Positions 1 to 6,726 of a stretch of 7,024 bases of DNA are shown in pieces. The translations under genes and the position numbers were made by a program. Every line of letters begins with the position of its first letter. Position 1 is the stretch's first letter. Below the pieces are notes generated by a model. The model was not told the origin of the DNA. It saw nothing but the letters and a program-made list of their open reading frames with translations, and ran no database searches. Where the stretch lies: assembly GCA_021845325.1 (NCBI GenBank), contig JAKBRR010000087.1, positions 1 through 7,024 on the forward strand, in the 5' to 3' direction. Source of the DNA: Thermoplasmata archaeon. Its GTDB lineage: Archaea > Thermoplasmatota > Thermoplasmata > Thermoplasmatales > Thermoplasmataceae.

Positions 1-1
1 G

Positions 2-874
2 GCCTTAAGAGAAGCGGTTGAAAATGGAATCAACTTTTTCGATACCGCAGATGTTTATGGAGATGGGAGATCTGAAAGACTGGTAGGGGAGCTAAAAAAG
101 GATTACGGTGACCAGATCCATATAGCCACAAAGGCTGGTCGCAGGCTGAATCCACATACAGCAGAGGGCTACAATTACGAAAACATCCTTAACTTTACAA
201 AAAGAAGCTTGAAGAATCTAAATGTAAAAGAAATAGAATTGCTGCAGCTTCACTGCCCACCATGGGAGGCATATTATAATCCTGACCTCTTTGAATCGCT
301 TGAAAAATTAAGGGAAGAGGGTTTGATCCTCAACTATGGTGTAAGTGTGGAAAAGGTTGAAGAAGCCATAAAGGCTTCTGAATATAAGGGAGTATCTACT
401 GTGCAGATTATATTTAATATGTTCAGACAAAGGCCCTCTGATTATTTTTTGGAACTGGCAGAAAAGAGAAATATTGGTGTGATTGCTAGAGTACCACTTG
501 CATCAGGTCTCCTTACAGGGAAATTCAACGGCAATGAGGAATTTGAGATTGGAGATCATAGAAGATTTAACAGAAATGGGGAAGCCTTTGACCGTGGAGA
601 GACGTTTTCAGGTGTTGACTTCGAGAGAGGTGTTCAGACTGTTAAAGATTTGAAAAAGTACATTCCAGCAGGGTTTTCTATGACAGAATTTGCTCTAAAA
701 TGGATTCTGATGCATAAACAGATATCAACTGTAATAACCGGTGCAAAAACGTCTAGTCAGATTAGAGAAAATGCTAATTCCTCAGCACAGCCCGATTTAG
801 ATGAGGAAACTATGATGAAAGTCAAAGAAATTTATGATGAAAAAATTAAAGCGATGGTTCATCAGTACTGGTAA
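2..874 (+). CDS. Aldo/keto reductase, 5' end outside window
   Basis: This is an NAD(P)H-dependent oxidoreductase of the aldo/keto reductase (AKR) superfamily, a soluble TIM-barrel enzyme that reduces aldehydes or ketones. The frame is open from base 2 and gives 290 residues. Family members usually run to about 310-330, so a few dozen N-terminal residues lie upstream of the window. A TTG at 209 is an internal leucine, not the start, because family motifs precede it. The catalytic tetrad is complete in the partial numbering: Asp14 and Tyr19 in FFDTADVYGDGRSE, Lys44 in ATKAG, and His84 in LLQLHCP. Cofactor-binding elements follow: PLASGLLTGKF (about 165-175) and GAKTSSQIREN (about 247-257). The protein ends in VHQYW, like many bacterial and archaeal members of the IolS/YajO-like group. 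The substrate cannot be read from the sequence. The gene converges on the importer operon, so co-regulation is not implied. Confidence 0.93.
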   Translation, partial: ALREAVENGINFFDTADVYGDGRSERLVGELKKDYGDQIHIATKAGRRLNPHTAEGYNYENILNFTKRSLKNLNVKEIELLQLHCPPWEAYYNPDLFESLEKLREEGLILNYGVSVEKVEEAIKASEYKGVSTVQIIFNMFRQRPSDYFLELAEKRNIGVIARVPLASGLLTGKFNGNEEFEIGDHRRFNRNGEAFDRGETFSGVDFERGVQTVKDLKKYIPAGFSMTEFALKWILMHKQISTVITGAKTSSQIRENANSSAQPDLDEETMMKVKEIYDEKIKAMVHQYW

Positions 875-923
875 ATTCTAAAGTCTTTACAGACCATATG
901 GAAGAGTTAACAAGCCGGACCGC

Positions 924-952
924 TATTTTTGCGAAATATTTTCATAAAATAT
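924..952 (+). terminator. Probable terminator region of the aldo/keto reductase gene
   Basis: About 50 nt after the stop codon there is a T-rich run (TATTTTT, 924-930). It is followed by a small perfect inverted repeat with 7-bp arms ATATTTT (936-942) and AAAATAT (946-952) around a CAT loop. Archaeal termination relies mainly on U-rich tracts, so the T-run is the more meaningful element. The symmetric AT-only hairpin could serve either strand. No experimental signal is visible, so this is a positional inference. Confidence 0.35.
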
Positions 953-993
953 AGTCGTATAGGAGCCTTTAAGTATTAATTTAGCAGTAATTT

Positions 994-999
994 AAAAAA
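994..999 (-). terminator. T-tract downstream of dppF, possible operon terminator
   Basis: On the minus-strand transcript an uninterrupted run of six T, inside CCTTTTTTAAATT, lies just under 60 nt beyond the dppF stop codon. It is the longest T-run in the convergent gap for that strand. U-tracts of this kind are sufficient archaeal termination signals, and a convergent gene pair needs one. There is no strong GC stem before it. Confidence 0.35.
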
Positions 1000-1056
1000 G
1001 GAGTGGTATTTTAACTTAGAGTGAAAATCTTAATTGAAAAGGTTGGAGGTTGTTTA

Positions 1057-2031
1057 TTATAACTGAAACTCTCCTGGTTTGAAACATTTGACGTAATGAT
1101 TTTCTTCAGCCTCTATGGTTGGTGGTTCGTTAACGATACAGTTATTGTCGGCCAGGGGGCAAATGGATGCGTAAGAACATCCTTTGTTCTGGCTAACAAT
1201 ATTCTGTTTCTTTTGCCCATAGTCATTCAGAACATCCATTATTTTAGAATTTTCTAGGAGTTTAGATGGTTTTATTGATGCTAGAAATGTTGTGTACGGA
1301 TGTAAGGGGTTTTTTAGTATATCCCTAGTCCACCCAACCTCTATTATTTTACCCCTGTATAGCACTGCAACTTTTTTGGCAATTTTGGGAACGACCATTA
1401 TATCATGCGTAATGAGAAGAAGAGTTGCTCCAAACATCTCTCCTTCGTTTTTAAGTGTCTCTATAATTTCATCTCTGTGGATGAAATCAATCATGGTTGT
1501 GGGTTCATCCACAACTACATATTTTGGTTTCACAATGAAGGCTCTTGCAATAAGTATTCTTTGCTTTTCTCCTCCACTTAAGTCGCTTCCTTTTTTATCC
1601 AGATAGTCCTCGCTTAGTCCACTTGACCTTAGCGCTTCAATTAATAACTCTTTCTTTTCGTTTGGATCTTTAATCCCAAGGAGAAAGCGTAATGGTCTGT
1701 CCAGTATCTCTTTGACAGTTTCTAGAGAGTCAATAGCCCCATATGGATCCTGATGAATGTACTGTGTTATTTTCCAAAGTTCATTCTTCCTGTAGCTTCC
1801 TATCTCTTTACCAGACAGCAATACCTTTCCCTTGCTCGGTTTTTCCAGACCACAAGATATTCTTCCCAGTGTAGACTTTCCGGACCCTGTTTCGCCTACA
1901 ATAGCTATATTCTCTGACAAATTGACAGTTAATGAAACGTCCTCCAGTGCCGTGACTATATACCCTTTTCTGCCAAAAAACTTGCTCACATCATGGATCT
2001 CCAGAATGTGATTTGAAAACGAAAAATTCAG
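1057..2031 (-). CDS. dppF: Peptide/nickel-type ABC importer ATPase, DppF/OppF family
   Basis: This is the second ATP-hydrolysing subunit of the importer, a cytoplasmic protein docked on the DppB/DppC pair. Counting from GTG 1989 (310 residues), the motifs are Walker A GETGSGKST (32-40), Q-loop Gln80 in IHQDP, signature LSGGEKQ (137-143), Walker B VVVDE (Asp161, Glu162), D-loop TMID and switch His195 in ITHD. A C-terminal extension holds four cysteines (271, 277, 284, 302) spaced C-x5-C-x6-C-x17-C, the pattern of the oligopeptide-transporter C-terminal domain that can hold an iron-sulphur cluster. I place the start at CTG 2031, giving 324 residues. The in-frame codons before GTG 1989 read HILEIHD, the normal first beta strand of this family. 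GAGGTG (2042-2037) lies 5 nt before the CTG, and CTGA overlaps the dppD stop. GTG 1989 with GGAG 9 nt upstream is the conservative alternative. The dpp symbol is at family level; the substrate is unknown. Confidence 0.92.
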   Translation of the reverse strand: MNFSFSNHILEIHDVSKFFGRKGYIVTALEDVSLTVNLSENIAIVGETGSGKSTLGRISCGLEKPSKGKVLLSGKEIGSYRKNELWKITQYIHQDPYGAIDSLETVKEILDRPLRFLLGIKDPNEKKELLIEALRSSGLSEDYLDKKGSDLSGGEKQRILIARAFIVKPKYVVVDEPTTMIDFIHRDEIIETLKNEGEMFGATLLLITHDIMVVPKIAKKVAVLYRGKIIEVGWTRDILKNPLHPYTTFLASIKPSKLLENSKIMDVLNDYGQKKQNIVSQNKGCSYASICPLADNNCIVNEPPTIEAEENHYVKCFKPGEFQL

Positions 2032-2828
2032 TCTATCACCTCGTTTAATGTTGATACTAATTTCTTTGTATATTCATTTTGCGGGTTGTTGATTATGTTT
2101 TTTATCGCACCCTTTTCCACTATCAAACCATCTTTCATTACTAGCATCTCATCAGCCAGAAAAATCACAGATGGCAAATCGTGTGTTATATATATCATTG
2201 ATGAACCTGATCTCTGTAAATTTTTTTTGAGTATTGACAGAACGTAAAACTCAGTGATAATATCAAGAGCCGTGGTTGGTTCGTCTGCAATTACAATTTC
2301 TGGTCCTGTTATCATTGCCAGTGCAATAAGAATCCTCTGCCTCATTCCTCCACTTAGCTCATGTGGAAAGTTGTCCTTTACGTATAAAGGTAAACTAACA
2401 GATCTTAAAACCTCATCAATTTTCATATCAGCTTCTCCCTTTTCGCTAATATTTAACTTATCTTTTAAAACTGACATAAAATTTGATTTAACAGATTCTA
2501 CGGGATTGAGTGAATTCATTGATGCCTGAAAAATCATGGTAATTTTGTTCCATCTTATTTTATTTAGTTTATATTCGCTTATGCCAATAATGTTTTTTCC
2601 ATTAAACATTACTTCACCAGTGGCATAGGAAGGAGGGTCAATGATTCCCATGATTGCCTTAGCTATTGTACTTTTTCCTGCTCCACTTTCTCCAACAATA
2701 CCTAATATTTCTCCTCTTCGTAGTTTGAAAGAAATAGAATCAACTGCTTTTTTCTCTACACCGTAAGATGAATATATTACTGAAAGGTTTCTGACATCTA
2801 AAACGATTTCGCTACTAACTGTATCCAT
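2028..2828 (-). CDS. dppD: Peptide/nickel-type ABC importer ATPase, DppD/OppD family, short C-terminus
   Basis: This is the first ATP-hydrolysing subunit of the importer and partner of DppF. From ATG 2828 it has 266 residues: Walker A GESGAGKST (46-54), Q-loop Gln101 in MIFQASMNSLNP, signature LSGGMRQ (158-164), Walker B IVIADE (Asp182, Glu183), D-loop TALD and switch His216 in ITHD. The fold is complete and all catalytic residues are present, so it should be active. It ends soon after the NEYTKKLVSTL helix and lacks the usual C-terminal extension with four cysteines. That makes it about 60 residues shorter than typical DppD and unlike its neighbour DppF. ATG 2828 overlaps the dppC stop by one base (TGATG), with GAGGTG 7 nt upstream. 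GTG 2831, one codon earlier, is possible but only 4 nt from the motif. Translation is probably coupled to dppC. The substrate cannot be told from the ATPase. Confidence 0.95.
   Translation of the reverse strand: MDTVSSEIVLDVRNLSVIYSSYGVEKKAVDSISFKLRRGEILGIVGESGAGKSTIAKAIMGIIDPPSYATGEVMFNGKNIIGISEYKLNKIRWNKITMIFQASMNSLNPVESVKSNFMSVLKDKLNISEKGEADMKIDEVLRSVSLPLYVKDNFPHELSGGMRQRILIALAMITGPEIVIADEPTTALDIITEFYVLSILKKNLQRSGSSMIYITHDLPSVIFLADEMLVMKDGLIVEKGAIKNIINNPQNEYTKKLVSTLNEVID
2037..2042 (-). promoter_or_regulatory. Shine-Dalgarno motif supporting a CTG start of dppF
   Basis: GAGGTG matches the archaeal anti-Shine-Dalgarno core and lies 5 nt upstream of CTG 2031-2029. The CTG shares CTGA with the dppD stop TGA. 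The same GAGGTG precedes the dppC/dppD overlap, so the two junctions are built alike. A second motif, GGAG at 2002-1999, lies 9 nt before GTG 1989 and would support the shorter start. Confidence 0.45.
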
Positions 2829-3706
2829 CACGTTACACCTCTGTAAGCGTTTTCCAAACTATACCCCATTAATGAAAGACCCATTGCAAGTATTCCAATG
2901 CTTAATCCTGATGGAACTATCCACCACCATGCTCCAACATATAACGCATTAGAGGTCTGAGCATAGAAAAGAGTTGTGCCCCATGCATAACTAGTAATTG
3001 GTCCTACCCCAAGATAATCCATGTATGCAAGGAAAAGAATTCCTCCAGTTGCTGAAAAAATACTTATGGATATAATCAGAGGTAAAGTGTGAGAAAATAT
3101 GTCTTTAATTATATATCTGTTTGGAGTTCCACTCATTATGGCTACTTCTATGAATGGAGATTGCTTTATTGAAAGGGCTGTTGATCTTACAGTCCTGGCC
3201 ATCCACGGCCATGATAAAACTCCTATTATTACAGAAGCAGTAAAATTTGTTGGTCTAACGAATGTTGAAATGACTATGAGCAATGGAAGTATAGGTAATA
3301 TCAGAAAGATGTCAGCAAATCTCATTAAAGGCTCATCTGCCCTTGCAAAATATCCTGCGGATAGACCAACTACAACTCCAAATAAGGCTGCAATTGCTGC
3401 TGATAGAAATGCAACAAAAAGTGTAGGTTGAGAGCCGTACATCCACTGGCTAAAAAGATCCTGTCCAGAAGCAGATGTTCCAAAGGGATGAGATAGTGAG
3501 GGGGGAGACCACAGTGGACCTGTAGATGCAATAGGATTGTATGGAAGATAGAAGAAGGAAATGAGGGCAAGTATGGCGAAAAAAGCCAGTATTATAAAAC
3601 CAACTTTAAAATAATTATCATGGAGAAGAAGTGACAGAATTCCATTCTCTTTCTTTAATGATTTCAGGGTCGCTTTAATTTTTCCGTTAATTTTATTTTC
3701 AATCAT
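2828..3706 (-). CDS. dppC: Peptide/nickel-type ABC importer permease, DppC/OppC family
   Basis: This is the second transmembrane subunit of the importer channel, 292 residues from ATG 3706. A basic cytoplasmic N-terminal tail of about 33 residues precedes the first membrane helix (about 35-55). Then comes an extracytoplasmic stretch with HPFGTSASGQD (about 73-83), a version of the family hallmark HPFGTDxxGRD. Further hydrophobic helices span the rest, six in all by eye. The EAA coupling loop that contacts the ATPases reads EVAIMSGTPNRYIIKDIF (about 187-204) and is followed by SHTLP. ATG 3706 is preferred over GTG 3718 because the GTG lies within the ribosome-binding motif AGGTGA (3720-3715), which sits 8 nt before the ATG. 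The gap to dppB is 17 nt and the 3' end overlaps dppD. Length and motifs are normal for the family. Confidence 0.95.
   Translation of the reverse strand: MIENKINGKIKATLKSLKKENGILSLLLHDNYFKVGFIILAFFAILALISFFYLPYNPIASTGPLWSPPSLSHPFGTSASGQDLFSQWMYGSQPTLFVAFLSAAIAALFGVVVGLSAGYFARADEPLMRFADIFLILPILPLLIVISTFVRPTNFTASVIIGVLSWPWMARTVRSTALSIKQSPFIEVAIMSGTPNRYIIKDIFSHTLPLIISISIFSATGGILFLAYMDYLGVGPITSYAWGTTLFYAQTSNALYVGAWWWIVPSGLSIGILAMGLSLMGYSLENAYRGVT
2836..2841 (-). promoter_or_regulatory. Shine-Dalgarno motif of dppD, inside the dppC 3' end
   Basis: GAGGTG lies 7 nt before ATG 2828 and only 4 nt before GTG 2831, which favours the ATG. It is embedded in the last codons of dppC, so dppD translation is likely coupled to termination of dppC. 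Confidence 0.6.
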
Positions 3707-3714
3707 GAAATTTT

Positions 3715-3720
3715 TCACCT
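3715..3720 (-). promoter_or_regulatory. Shine-Dalgarno motif deciding the dppC start
   Basis: AGGTGA sits 8 nt before ATG 3706 and just after the tandem TAATAA stop of dppB. It overlaps GTG 3718, so that GTG is unlikely to be the initiation codon. Confidence 0.6.
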
Positions 3721-3723
3721 TTA

Positions 3724-4722
3724 TTAAATGTATGACACCCTAGGATCTAGAAGCGGATATAACAGATCTGCTGCTAAATTGGAAAGTATCATTACCACTG
3801 ACGTTACGAAAAGACCTGCCTCTATTACAGGATAATCATATTCCAGGGCAGCGGTAATTATTACTGTACCCATTCCCGGTAAAGAAAATAGAGATTCAAT
3901 TATAAATATACCTCCAATCAAATAGCCAAACTGCATAAAGAACTGAGTTATGGAAGGCAAAAGAGCATTTCTAATTAATTTCATCCTGAATGTTGACTCT
4001 TTAAGACCTTCAGCTCTTAATGCGGTAACAAAATCACTCTTCAAAAAATCTATGGTGGCACTTCTTATTATAAGAGTATGATTAGGAATTGTTGAAATAA
4101 CTACCACTATTATGGGAAGAGTCATCCCATATAATATAGTAGAAATTGGGGACCCATACGAAAATGGAACTATAGCTGGGAAAATGTGAAGATATAGGCT
4201 GAAAACAAGAATCATAATCAGTGCGAGCCAAAAAATAGGAATGCTATAGATAAAGTAAAGTAAAGGTACAGAGGCTTTATCGGTTTTCTTATTTTTCCTT
4301 ATAGCCAGTTCAACACCAATGAATATTGAAACGCCCCAGGCAATCAGCTGAGAGATTACAATTAATAAAAGTGTAAATGGTAATGCCCTAAGTACAATGT
4401 TCATGGCGGGATCATTCAAATACTCAAATGAAGTTCCAAAGTTAGGTGGGAAAGTAAACAAAACATTTCTGATATATATCAGAAATTGATCATAAATTGG
4501 GAGATTTAACCCATATTCAGCTTCAATTTCCTGTAAGGCCTGCTGGTAAGAAATATGGGGGTTTTCTGCAATTAACCTAGAAACGAAATCATAGGCAATG
4601 TTACCTGGCATTAGATGCTCAATGGCAAATATCAAAATAACCGCGGCAAAGTAAACTATCACTGTGCCGATCAATCTCTTAACAATATATTTTCTACTAT
4701 ATCTCTGCTTCAAACCTGCCAA
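3724..4722 (-). CDS. dppB: Peptide/nickel-type ABC importer permease, DppB/OppB family
   Basis: This is the first transmembrane subunit of the importer channel, 332 residues. A basic N-terminus (KQRYSRKYIVKR) precedes membrane helix 1 (about 17-35). A long extracytoplasmic segment (about 40-105) contains EAEYGLNLPIYDQFLIYI, the usual YGLDxPxxxQY-like region. Hydrophobic helices follow at about 112-138, 150-178, 195-215, 258-280 and 300-324. The EAA coupling loop lies at about 230-256 (DFVTALRAEGL, then RNALLP). The family signatures ESLFSLPGMG (276-285) and LLDPRVSY (324-331) are intact. The start is TTG 4722: an in-frame TAA lies six codons upstream, and GGGAG (4732-4728) is 5 nt before the TTG. 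The coding sequence contains a perfect 22-bp palindrome at 4465-4486. The gene follows the binding protein gene after 63 nt and ends in tandem stops. Confidence 0.95.
   Translation of the reverse strand: MAGLKQRYSRKYIVKRLIGTVIVYFAAVILIFAIEHLMPGNIAYDFVSRLIAENPHISYQQALQEIEAEYGLNLPIYDQFLIYIRNVLFTFPPNFGTSFEYLNDPAMNIVLRALPFTLLLIVISQLIAWGVSIFIGVELAIRKNKKTDKASVPLLYFIYSIPIFWLALIMILVFSLYLHIFPAIVPFSYGSPISTILYGMTLPIIVVVISTIPNHTLIIRSATIDFLKSDFVTALRAEGLKESTFRMKLIRNALLPSITQFFMQFGYLIGGIFIIESLFSLPGMGTVIITAALEYDYPVIEAGLFVTSVVMILSNLAADLLYPLLDPRVSYI
4465..4486. repeat. Perfect 22-bp palindrome inside dppB
   Basis: The half-site ATTTCTGATAT is followed immediately by its exact reverse complement. As RNA it could fold into a nine-pair stem with a four-base AUAU loop. 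As DNA it is a two-fold symmetric site with a TATATA core. It covers codons for about residues 79-86 of DppB (FLIYIRN region). A function as a protein-binding site or RNA structure is not shown; only the symmetry is seen directly. Confidence 0.75.
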
Positions 4723-4727
4723 GTTGT

Positions 4728-4732
4728 CTCCC
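4728..4732 (-). promoter_or_regulatory. Shine-Dalgarno motif of dppB supporting a TTG start
   Basis: GGGAG lies 5 nt before TTG 4722. The frame is closed by TAA at 4740-4738, so initiation has to occur at this TTG or later. The motif spacing makes the TTG the natural choice. Confidence 0.6.
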
Positions 4733-4769
4733 TTCTTTTAAATTATTTAGTTGTCAAAATATTTATTTT

Positions 4770-4794
4770 AAAAATTTTATGAGGTTTAATCCTC
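4770..4794 (-). terminator. Weak stem-loop and T-tract after the binding protein gene
   Basis: In the minus-strand RNA, GAGG (4794-4791) and CCTC (4784-4781) can pair across a six-base loop that contains the TAA stop. A run of five T follows at 4774-4770. The gap to dppB is 63 nt and very AT-rich, whereas all other junctions in the operon are 17 nt or less. A leaky terminator or an RNA end-stabilising element here would let the binding protein be made in excess over the membrane subunits, as is usual for such importers. The stem is only four pairs, so the evidence is weak. Confidence 0.3.
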
Positions 4795-6690
4795 TTTTTC
4801 CTTGTTTTTCTTTTTCTTTATATTATAACCAACACCTACTGCAACCGCTGCTATTATAACAACAAAAGCTACGATTATATATAAATCGGTATCAGAGAAT
4901 GTACTTTTTGTAACCAGGGGATGCACAACCATAAGAGTCCCGTCCCAGAACTGAGGCATTGTCAGTGACTGTGTGTCGAAGATTCCAGTGTGGTTAGTTG
5001 CATTTCCCCAGTACACAGAATTGCTAGTTTCTTCAAAATTAGTTGTATAATAGAGAGGAATCATTGGCACCTGATTTGCAAAGTTCATTGCTAACTCTTT
5101 ATTCCAGTAGTTGCTGCGTGGGGTGTCAAAAGGATATGCAGACGCGTTTATGTACTCCTCAATTACATCTGCAAGAGTTCCATTTTTAACCAGATGTGTA
5201 CCATATAGAGCCCCAGCACTTGTTCCCAGAGACTTATCAAAGGCTGGTGTTAGATACCCATAGAAGAAAGTGTATATGTTAGTGATGAAGGAATTCAACG
5301 GGATTCCAAATCCATATCCATCCCAAACTGCTGCTCCGTAGGTTGGTTGATCGGCAGACGCTAATGTGCTTGTAAAGTCAGTAGTTGTAAGTGGAGTTAA
5401 CTGTACCTTAAAACCTGCTGTTTCCCACATTGTTGAAAGTTCAACAGAGATATCTGTCGCCCCGGTTTCGTAGTTTGGATATATGATCTTGATTGTAACT
5501 GTGCTTCCTGTCGAATTCTCCCAGAATCCATTTACAAGCTTGAAACCTGAACTTTCCATAAGGGAATCAACTTTGGTTTGACTCTGAGTATAATTGGGGA
5601 TTTGACTTGATGTTAGTCCAAGCATTTTGTCGTACTGGCTGGTTAGTGTGGCATAGTTTAGAAGAGTATAATTTTCACTACCATACCCAAGATGGGCCAA
5701 TGTTTCTCTGTTAACCGCATATGCAAGTGCCTGTCGTACACTGGTCATATTCATTGGATATTGCATGTAGTTGAGATTTATTACCTCCTCCCCTGATGGA
5801 ACAAGTGAATGAAGCGAATATCCAGGTACCTTAAACGCCTTTGCACTTGTGTAAGACCCGCCATCCCATGCAATTTGGATTTCTCCAGAAGAAAGAGCGG
5901 ATATTTCTGCTGTTGTTGAGTCAAATAATATTATTTTCAGATATTTGTAGTATGGCTGACCCTGATAATAATATGGATTTCTTGTTAAAGTCAGAGGATT
6001 TTCACCAGTTGTATAATTCGTTATTACATATGGAGAGTCTAATACGATATTTTTCTCATTTGTAAAACTTGTTAATTGAGACGCATGAATATTTTCAAAG
6101 GAAGGCGCATAGACCATATCTGCTTCTCCTCCGGCTAAAAAATTCAAAAGGGATGGGTAAGAACTCTTGAACACGAGCTGTACTGTTGTGCTGTTTATTA
6201 TGGTTGCATTGTGAACCATAGTTGCTCCAAAATAATCTGCTGTATCTGTTGCACTGTTATTGTATAGATTAAGAGAGAAAGCTAAATCCGTAGAATTCAT
6301 TGGTTGGCCATTATCCCATTTCAAATTTGACCTAAGCGTTAAGTTCCAAACCGTATATGAAGGGTTGCTGTTCCATGTTTTCAGCAAGCCAGCTTGAATA
6401 CCGGCATCAGGTGGATATCCTATTGTGACCAGTGGTGTGTAAAACAAATAGTTCAAACCAGATGCAGAATATGTAGTCGTGAATGGGTTTAGGGTTGACC
6501 ATGCGTAATCGCTTAACAGTAATCCCATATCCAATGTAGAAGAATTACTTGTCGCACTAGAAGTGGTTGCAGAACTTGTATCTGACAAACTTCCTTTTCC
6601 CAGTACAGGCCCTGACTGAATAGCACCATAAAAGGCAGATGCTATCATCACAGATGCTACGAATATGATTAATACTTTTTTGAGTTTCAT
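4786..6690 (-). CDS. Membrane-anchored family 5 solute-binding protein (DppA/OppA-like)
   Basis: This is the extracytoplasmic receptor that captures the substrate, probably peptides, and delivers it to DppB/DppC. It has 634 residues. A basic start (MKLKK) and hydrophobic stretch (about 6-24) form a secretion signal without a lipobox cysteine. A serine/threonine-rich linker follows (about 34-52). The family 5 domain shows LLKTWNSNPSYTVWNLTLR (102-120), KWDNGQPMNSTDLAFSL (124-140), LTRNPYYYQG (235-244), VRQALAYAVNRE (318-329) and MIPLYY (543-548). A single membrane helix (about 604-624) and a lysine-rich cytoplasmic tail close the protein. I count 15 N-x-S/T sequons and no cysteine at all. The C-terminal anchor is typical of archaeal di/oligopeptide-class binding proteins. 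ATG 6690 has no ribosome-binding motif, and the promoter position predicts a leaderless message. Some relatives bind oligosaccharides, so peptide specificity is an inference from the operon type. Confidence 0.95.
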   Translation of the reverse strand: MKLKKVLIIFVASVMIASAFYGAIQSGPVLGKGSLSDTSSATTSSATSNSSTLDMGLLLSDYAWSTLNPFTTTYSASGLNYLFYTPLVTIGYPPDAGIQAGLLKTWNSNPSYTVWNLTLRSNLKWDNGQPMNSTDLAFSLNLYNNSATDTADYFGATMVHNATIINSTTVQLVFKSSYPSLLNFLAGGEADMVYAPSFENIHASQLTSFTNEKNIVLDSPYVITNYTTGENPLTLTRNPYYYQGQPYYKYLKIILFDSTTAEISALSSGEIQIAWDGGSYTSAKAFKVPGYSLHSLVPSGEEVINLNYMQYPMNMTSVRQALAYAVNRETLAHLGYGSENYTLLNYATLTSQYDKMLGLTSSQIPNYTQSQTKVDSLMESSGFKLVNGFWENSTGSTVTIKIIYPNYETGATDISVELSTMWETAGFKVQLTPLTTTDFTSTLASADQPTYGAAVWDGYGFGIPLNSFITNIYTFFYGYLTPAFDKSLGTSAGALYGTHLVKNGTLADVIEEYINASAYPFDTPRSNYWNKELAMNFANQVPMIPLYYTTNFEETSNSVYWGNATNHTGIFDTQSLTMPQFWDGTLMVVHPLVTKSTFSDTDLYIIVAFVVIIAAVAVGVGYNIKKKKNKEKED

Positions 6691-6712
6691 TGTGCTTGAT
6701 ACTTAAAGAATC

Positions 6713-6726
6713 TATATATATCTTGA
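6713..6726 (-). promoter_or_regulatory. TATA box and BRE of the importer operon
   Basis: On the minus strand TATATATA (6720-6713) is preceded by a purine-containing TCAAGA (6726-6721) in the position of the transcription factor B recognition element. The centre of the TATA box is about 26-27 bp upstream of the A of ATG 6690. This is the standard archaeal distance from TATA box to transcription start, so transcription should begin at or next to the start codon. Confidence 0.7.

Larger units (their letters stand above)
875..1056. other. Convergent intergenic gap
   Basis: The gap is 182 bp between the stop codons of the aldo/keto reductase and dppF. I see no tRNA, no small RNA gene and no credible small ORF. 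Two purine-rich runs resemble Shine-Dalgarno motifs on the plus strand (GGAGTG near 1000 and GGAGG near 1045), but no usable reading frame follows either of them. The content fits a terminator region shared by two converging units. Confidence 0.6.

Noticed and set aside
209..874. TTG at 209 as the start of the aldo/keto reductase
   Set aside because: The frame is open to base 2 and the upstream codons encode the catalytic Asp, Tyr and Lys motifs, so the true start is outside the window.
994..1062. Small plus-strand gene after GGAG-like motifs in the convergent gap
   Set aside because: Initiation codons near these motifs are followed almost at once by stops or are badly spaced; no frame of useful length exists.
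1292..1606. Plus-strand reading frame of 104 codons opposite dppF
   Set aside because: It is the antisense shadow of the conserved ATPase core; the minus-strand frame carries Walker B and signature motifs, and no family is recognisable in the antisense product.
2028..2045. Programmed -1 frameshift fusing DppD to DppF
   Set aside because: The DppF frame is -1 relative to DppD and overlaps its stop, but there is no slippery heptamer before the stop and a CTG re-initiation explains the overlap more simply.
2254..2529. Plus-strand reading frame of 91 codons opposite dppD
   Set aside because: It lies fully within the coding sequence of a clear ATPase and shows no motif or convincing ribosome-binding context.
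3099..3570. Plus- and minus-strand frames of 110 and 66 codons overlapping dppC
   Set aside because: Both are shadows of a well-conserved permease gene; their products are composition artefacts of membrane-protein codons.
5841..6065. Plus-strand frame of 74 codons opposite the binding protein gene
   Set aside because: It is antisense to conserved family 5 coding sequence, with no supporting motif.
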